Assembly (NCBI GenBank): GCA_964546445.1
Contig: CAZJJY010000023.1
Location: 1 to 9,614, forward strand
Length of the DNA: 9,614 bases
Direction of reading: 5' to 3'
Source of the DNA: CAZJJY01 sp964546445
GTDB lineage: Bacteria; Patescibacteriota; Microgenomatia; PFEM01; JAPLYW01
Shown: positions 7,203 through 9,614 of the stretch, piece after piece
Position numbering within the stretch: position 1 is the first letter of the stretch
Layout of the letters: the number at the start of each line of letters is the position of its first letter
Translations under genes and position numbers: made by a program
Notes under the pieces: generated by a model
What the model was told of the DNA's origin: nothing
The model's database searches: none
What the model saw: only the letters and a program-made list of their open reading frames with translations

Positions 7203-7214
7203 AACCCAAGAAAC

Positions 7215-7532
7215 ATGTCAAAAATAAAAACAGATTCTATGCCCAAGATAAAACCACTTAGTGGTTATGCTTTAATTGAACCAGTAGAAATGGAGAAAAA
7301 AACTGCGGCCGGTATTGTTTTACCTGAAAGTCATGATGAAAAATCTCAAAAAGGAAAAGTTATAGCTGTTGGTAAGCCTATTTATAAGGATGGACAAGAA
7401 ATAATTCCTGAGTTTAAAGTTGGTAATACTGTTGTTTATAAAAAATGGGGTGGAGATGAAATAAAATTTGGTACTTCAGGCAAAGAATATATTTTTGTTA
7501 AATTTGAAGACATCTTAGCTATTATTAATTAA
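7215..7532 (+). CDS. groES: Co-chaperonin GroES (Hsp10)
   Basis: Heptameric lid of the GroEL chamber, cytoplasmic. It has 105 residues from 7215, or 97 from the alternative ATG at 7239; the family is usually 95-100. Seen: IKPLSGYALIEPVE opening strand, mobile loop KKTAAGIVLPES carrying the IVL tripeptide that docks on the GroEL apical domain, GKVIAVGKP, VGNTVVYKKWGG in the roof and barrel region, and the C-terminal FEDILAII strand. The first start is preceded by CCAAGAAAC, the second by A-rich sequence; neither has a strong Shine-Dalgarno. I chose 7215 because of the better purine run, but homology begins only at MPKIKPL (7239), so the N-terminus is uncertain. It is followed after 4 bases by groEL and shares the promoter at 7141-7169. 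Confidence 0.93.
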   Translation: MSKIKTDSMPKIKPLSGYALIEPVEMEKKTAAGIVLPESHDEKSQKGKVIAVGKPIYKDGQEIIPEFKVGNTVVYKKWGGDEIKFGTSGKEYIFVKFEDILAIIN

Positions 7533-7536
7533 ATTT

Positions 7537-9171
7537 ATGCCAAAACAACTTAAATATTCATCAGAAGCAAGAGAAAAATTAAAAAATGGTGTCGATGCCA
7601 TTGCTAAGGCTGTGGGGACAACTTTAGGCCCTAAAGGGAGAAATATTGCTTTAGATAAAAAATGGGGTGCTCCATCTGTAGTCCATGATGGTGTTTCCGT
7701 GGCTAAAGAGATTGATCTTGAAGATCCTTTTGAGAATATGGGAGCTCAGTTGATGAAAGAAGCGGCTGAAAAGACAAATGACGTTACTGGAGATGGGACA
7801 ACAACAGCAACTATTTTAGCTCAAGCTATTGTTGATGAAGGAATCAAAAATCTTACGGCTGGAGCAAATCCAATGATTTTGAACAAAGGAATTAGAAAAG
7901 CTTCTGAACAAGCCCTAGCTTCAATTAAGGAACAAAGTCAAGAAATTAAAGATAAATTTGAAAGAATTATTCAAGTAGCAACTATTTCAGCTCAAAATGA
8001 GGAAATTGGAAGTAAAATTGCCGAAGCCTTAAAAAAGGTTGGTTCTAATGGAGTGGTTACTGTTGAAGAAGGAAAAGGTTTAGAGTTGGTGATTGATTAC
8101 AAAGAAGGAATGGAATTTGATAAAGGCTATATTTCTCCTTACTTTGTGACTAATTCAGAAAGTATGGAATCAAGTATTGAAAATCCCTATATTCTTTTAA
8201 CTGATAAAAAAATCTCTTCTATTCAAGAACTTTTACCATTTTTAGAAAAATTAGTTAAAGTTTCTAAAAATTTAGTTATTATTGCCGATGAAGTTGATGC
8301 GGAAGCATTGGCCATTTTAGTTGTTAATAAATTAAAAGGAACATTTAATGTTTTGGCAGTGGAAGCACCTGGATTTGGTGACAGTCGAAAAGAAATGTTG
8401 CAAGATATTGCCATTTTGACTGGCGGAACCGTTATCTCTCAGGATCTAGGTCGAAAAATGGAAGATATTGAAGTCGATGATTTAGGCCAAGCCGATAGAA
8501 TTACGGCCAGTAAAGATAGCACAGTTATTGTTGGTGGTAAGGGAATTAAGAAGGAAATTGAGGGTCGAGTTAAACAGATTAAATCTGAAATCAAAAGAAG
8601 TACTTCTGATTTTGATCAAGAAAAGTTACAGGGAAGATTGGCCAAGCTTTCTGGAGGAGTAGCCGTTATTGAAGTCGGGGCAGCTACTGAAACTGAAATG
8701 AAAGAAAAACAAGAAAGAGTTAAAGATGCAGTTGCGGCTACCAAAGCAGCCATTGAGGAAGGAATTGTTCCTGGAGGAGGATTAACTTTGATTAATGCTA
8801 TTGAAGCAATTGACCTTAAGGGATTAAATGGGGATGAACTTACTGGAGCTAAAATAATTAAAAAAGCCTTATCTTCGCCGATGAGACTTTTGGCTGAAAA
8901 TGCCGGTGAAGATGGAGGAGTTATTATTGCTAATGTTTTAAAGCAACCTAAGGGTTTTGGTTTTGATGTTCTAACTGGAGAATACAAAGATATGATTAAA
9001 TCAGGGATTATTGATCCGGTTAAAGTAACTAGAACAGCTTTACAGAATGCCGTTTCTGTAGCTACTATGATTTTAACGACAGAAGGTTTAGTGACTGATA
9101 TACCTGAAAAAGAAAATCCACCTGCCGGTGGTGCTCCAGGAGGAATGCCTGGTGGAATGATGGGAATGTAA
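7537..9171 (+). CDS. groEL: Chaperonin GroEL (Hsp60)
   Basis: ATP-driven tetradecameric folding chamber. The 544 residues are of normal length. Seen: VGTTLGPKGRN at 26-36 and DGVSVAKEI with Asp51 (ATP/Mg site), GDGTTTAT with Asp86, the apical GroES/substrate-binding face with ELLPFLEKLVK near 231-241 and EALAILVVNKL near 256-266, catalytic Asp397 (E. coli Asp398) in ERVKDAVAATKAA, and GIVPGGGLTLI near 409-419 in the equatorial domain. The C-terminus has the classic flexible Gly/Met tail GGMPGGMMGM, typical of the housekeeping copy. All key residues are present. The start is 4 bases after the groES stop; upstream is A/T-rich with no Shine-Dalgarno, so translation may depend on coupling with groES. 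Transcription ends at the hairpin at 9194-9220. Confidence 0.98.
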   Translation: MPKQLKYSSEAREKLKNGVDAIAKAVGTTLGPKGRNIALDKKWGAPSVVHDGVSVAKEIDLEDPFENMGAQLMKEAAEKTNDVTGDGTTTATILAQAIVDEGIKNLTAGANPMILNKGIRKASEQALASIKEQSQEIKDKFERIIQVATISAQNEEIGSKIAEALKKVGSNGVVTVEEGKGLELVIDYKEGMEFDKGYISPYFVTNSESMESSIENPYILLTDKKISSIQELLPFLEKLVKVSKNLVIIADEVDAEALAILVVNKLKGTFNVLAVEAPGFGDSRKEMLQDIAILTGGTVISQDLGRKMEDIEVDDLGQADRITASKDSTVIVGGKGIKKEIEGRVKQIKSEIKRSTSDFDQEKLQGRLAKLSGGVAVIEVGAATETEMKEKQERVKDAVAATKAAIEEGIVPGGGLTLINAIEAIDLKGLNGDELTGAKIIKKALSSPMRLLAENAGEDGGVIIANVLKQPKGFGFDVLTGEYKDMIKSGIIDPVKVTRTALQNAVSVATMILTTEGLVTDIPEKENPPAGGAPGGMPGGMMGM

Positions 9172-9193
9172 TTGATATAAAAAGAAGTAATTT

Positions 9194-9220
9194 AAGTCCG
9201 CTTAAAGGCGGATTTTTTTT
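9194..9220 (+). terminator. Rho-independent terminator of groESL
   Basis: Left arm AAGTCCGC (9194-9201), loop TTAAAG, right arm GCGGATTT (9208-9215, one G-U pair), with a T-run at 9213-9220. A GC-rich core followed by eight Ts, 22 bases after the groEL stop, is a textbook intrinsic terminator on the plus strand. The reverse direction has a poor T-tract. Confidence 0.88.
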
Positions 9221-9227
9221 AGGAATT

Positions 9228-9259
9228 AAAAAAAGTTACTTAAGTAGCTCTTACTTTTT
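9228..9259 (-). terminator. Possible terminator of the M23 peptidase gene
   Basis: Read on the minus strand just past the peptidase stop, AAAAAGT (9259-9253) can pair with ACTTTTT (9236-9230). The intervening 16 bases contain the palindrome TACTTAAGTA (9237-9246). The right arm runs into a tract of seven Ts (9234-9228). The stem is almost all A-T, so it is weak; the call rests mainly on position. Confidence 0.35.
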
Positions 9260-9266
9260 AAGTCAA

Positions 9267-9614
9267 TTATTTAAGAATAGAAAGAGGGTTGAAAGTTCTA
9301 CCGTTATCATAGACTTCTAAGTGAAGATGAGAACCAGTAGACCAGCCAGTAGAACCAACTGTACCTAAAACAGTGTTTTTATCGACTTCATCACCCTCAT
9401 TAACGGTAATTTTAGCCAAATGAGCATATAAGGATTTGAACCCAGAACCATGGTCAACCATAACGTGGTTACCATAAGAGAATCTACCATAGAAGATAGC
9501 CTCAACTTCACCAGCCATCATAGGATAGACAGGGGCACCTAAAACCTCGTTTAAGTCGATACCACGGTGAAAGACAGAGTAATACTGGGTAATCTCAAAG
9601 GTATCTAAAGGAAC
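9267..9614 (-). CDS. M23-family (LytM-type) metallopeptidase, C-terminal part (runs in from right edge)
   Basis: Zinc peptidase domain of the peptidoglycan-hydrolase type, which usually cuts cross-bridge or stem peptides outside the membrane. The last 115 residues are present and the frame is open to the window edge, so the ATG within PMMAGEV (near 9521) is internal and not the start. Counting from the edge, seen: FHRGIDL with zinc ligands His16 and Asp20, VMVDHGSGFKSLYAHL with catalytic-type His65, GSTGWSTGSHLHLEV with His96 and zinc ligand His98, and RTFNPLSIL at the end. The full LytM-type set is intact, so an active enzyme is likely rather than a degenerate EnvC/NlpD-like activator. Upstream domains (signal, coiled coil or LysM) are not visible. 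It is convergent with groEL; 95 bases separate the two stops. Confidence 0.92.
   Translation of the reverse strand, partial: VPLDTFEITQYYSVFHRGIDLNEVLGAPVYPMMAGEVEAIFYGRFSYGNHVMVDHGSGFKSLYAHLAKITVNEGDEVDKNTVLGTVGSTGWSTGSHLHLEVYDNGRTFNPLSILK

Noticed and set aside
7141..7214. CIRCE/HrcA operator ahead of groESL
   Set aside because: No TTAGCACTC-N9-GAGTGCTAA-like repeat is present; the only inverted repeat is the terminator-like hairpin.
8223..8987. Minus-strand open frames at 8223-8414 and 8616-8987
   Set aside because: Antisense to the highly conserved groEL coding sequence, with low-complexity Ser/Ala/Pro-rich products typical of shadow frames.

Overview
The window is an AT-rich bacterial chromosome segment carrying mostly housekeeping genes. 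Several traits suggest Candidate Phyla Radiation (Patescibacteria), possibly a Microgenomates- or Parcubacteria-like lineage. These are short gene spacing, a VanW-family wall protein in one operon with tsaD and valS, a solute-binding domain tethered by a membrane segment instead of a lipobox, and a small nucleotidyltransferase-like protein resembling families I associate with these genomes. The placement is an inference from gene style and has not been confirmed by a database search. The standard code fits: conserved genes (tsaD, groEL, valS) read through without in-frame TGA.

Layout. Bases 1-3856 hold a minus-strand operon in the order vanW-like, tsaD, valS. The genes are almost fused: vanW and tsaD share one base (TAATG), and tsaD and valS are 6 bases apart. 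valS runs off the left edge. A 24-base divergent gap (3857-3880) separates this operon from a plus-strand group: a membrane-anchored extracellular solute-binding protein with a long proline-rich cytoplasmic tail, a nucleotidyltransferase-like protein split by a -1 frameshift, and a small anchored exported protein with a PsbP-like sequence style. Next comes a consensus sigma70-type promoter, a terminator-like hairpin at the predicted transcription start, and the groES-groEL operon, which ends at a strong intrinsic terminator (9194-9220). A convergent M23 metallopeptidase enters from the right edge on the minus strand.

Function. The left operon joins translation quality (valine charging with editing, t6A tRNA modification) to a cell-envelope protein. 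groESL is the chaperonin system. The VanW-like protein, the solute-binding protein, the small exported protein and the M23 peptidase all act at the cell surface. The least understood part is the 3881-7144 cluster: no ABC permease or ATPase accompanies the solute-binding protein, and its two downstream neighbours have no assigned role. No tRNA, rRNA, CRISPR array, insertion sequence or phage gene was seen. No gene-free stretch exceeds 100 bases.
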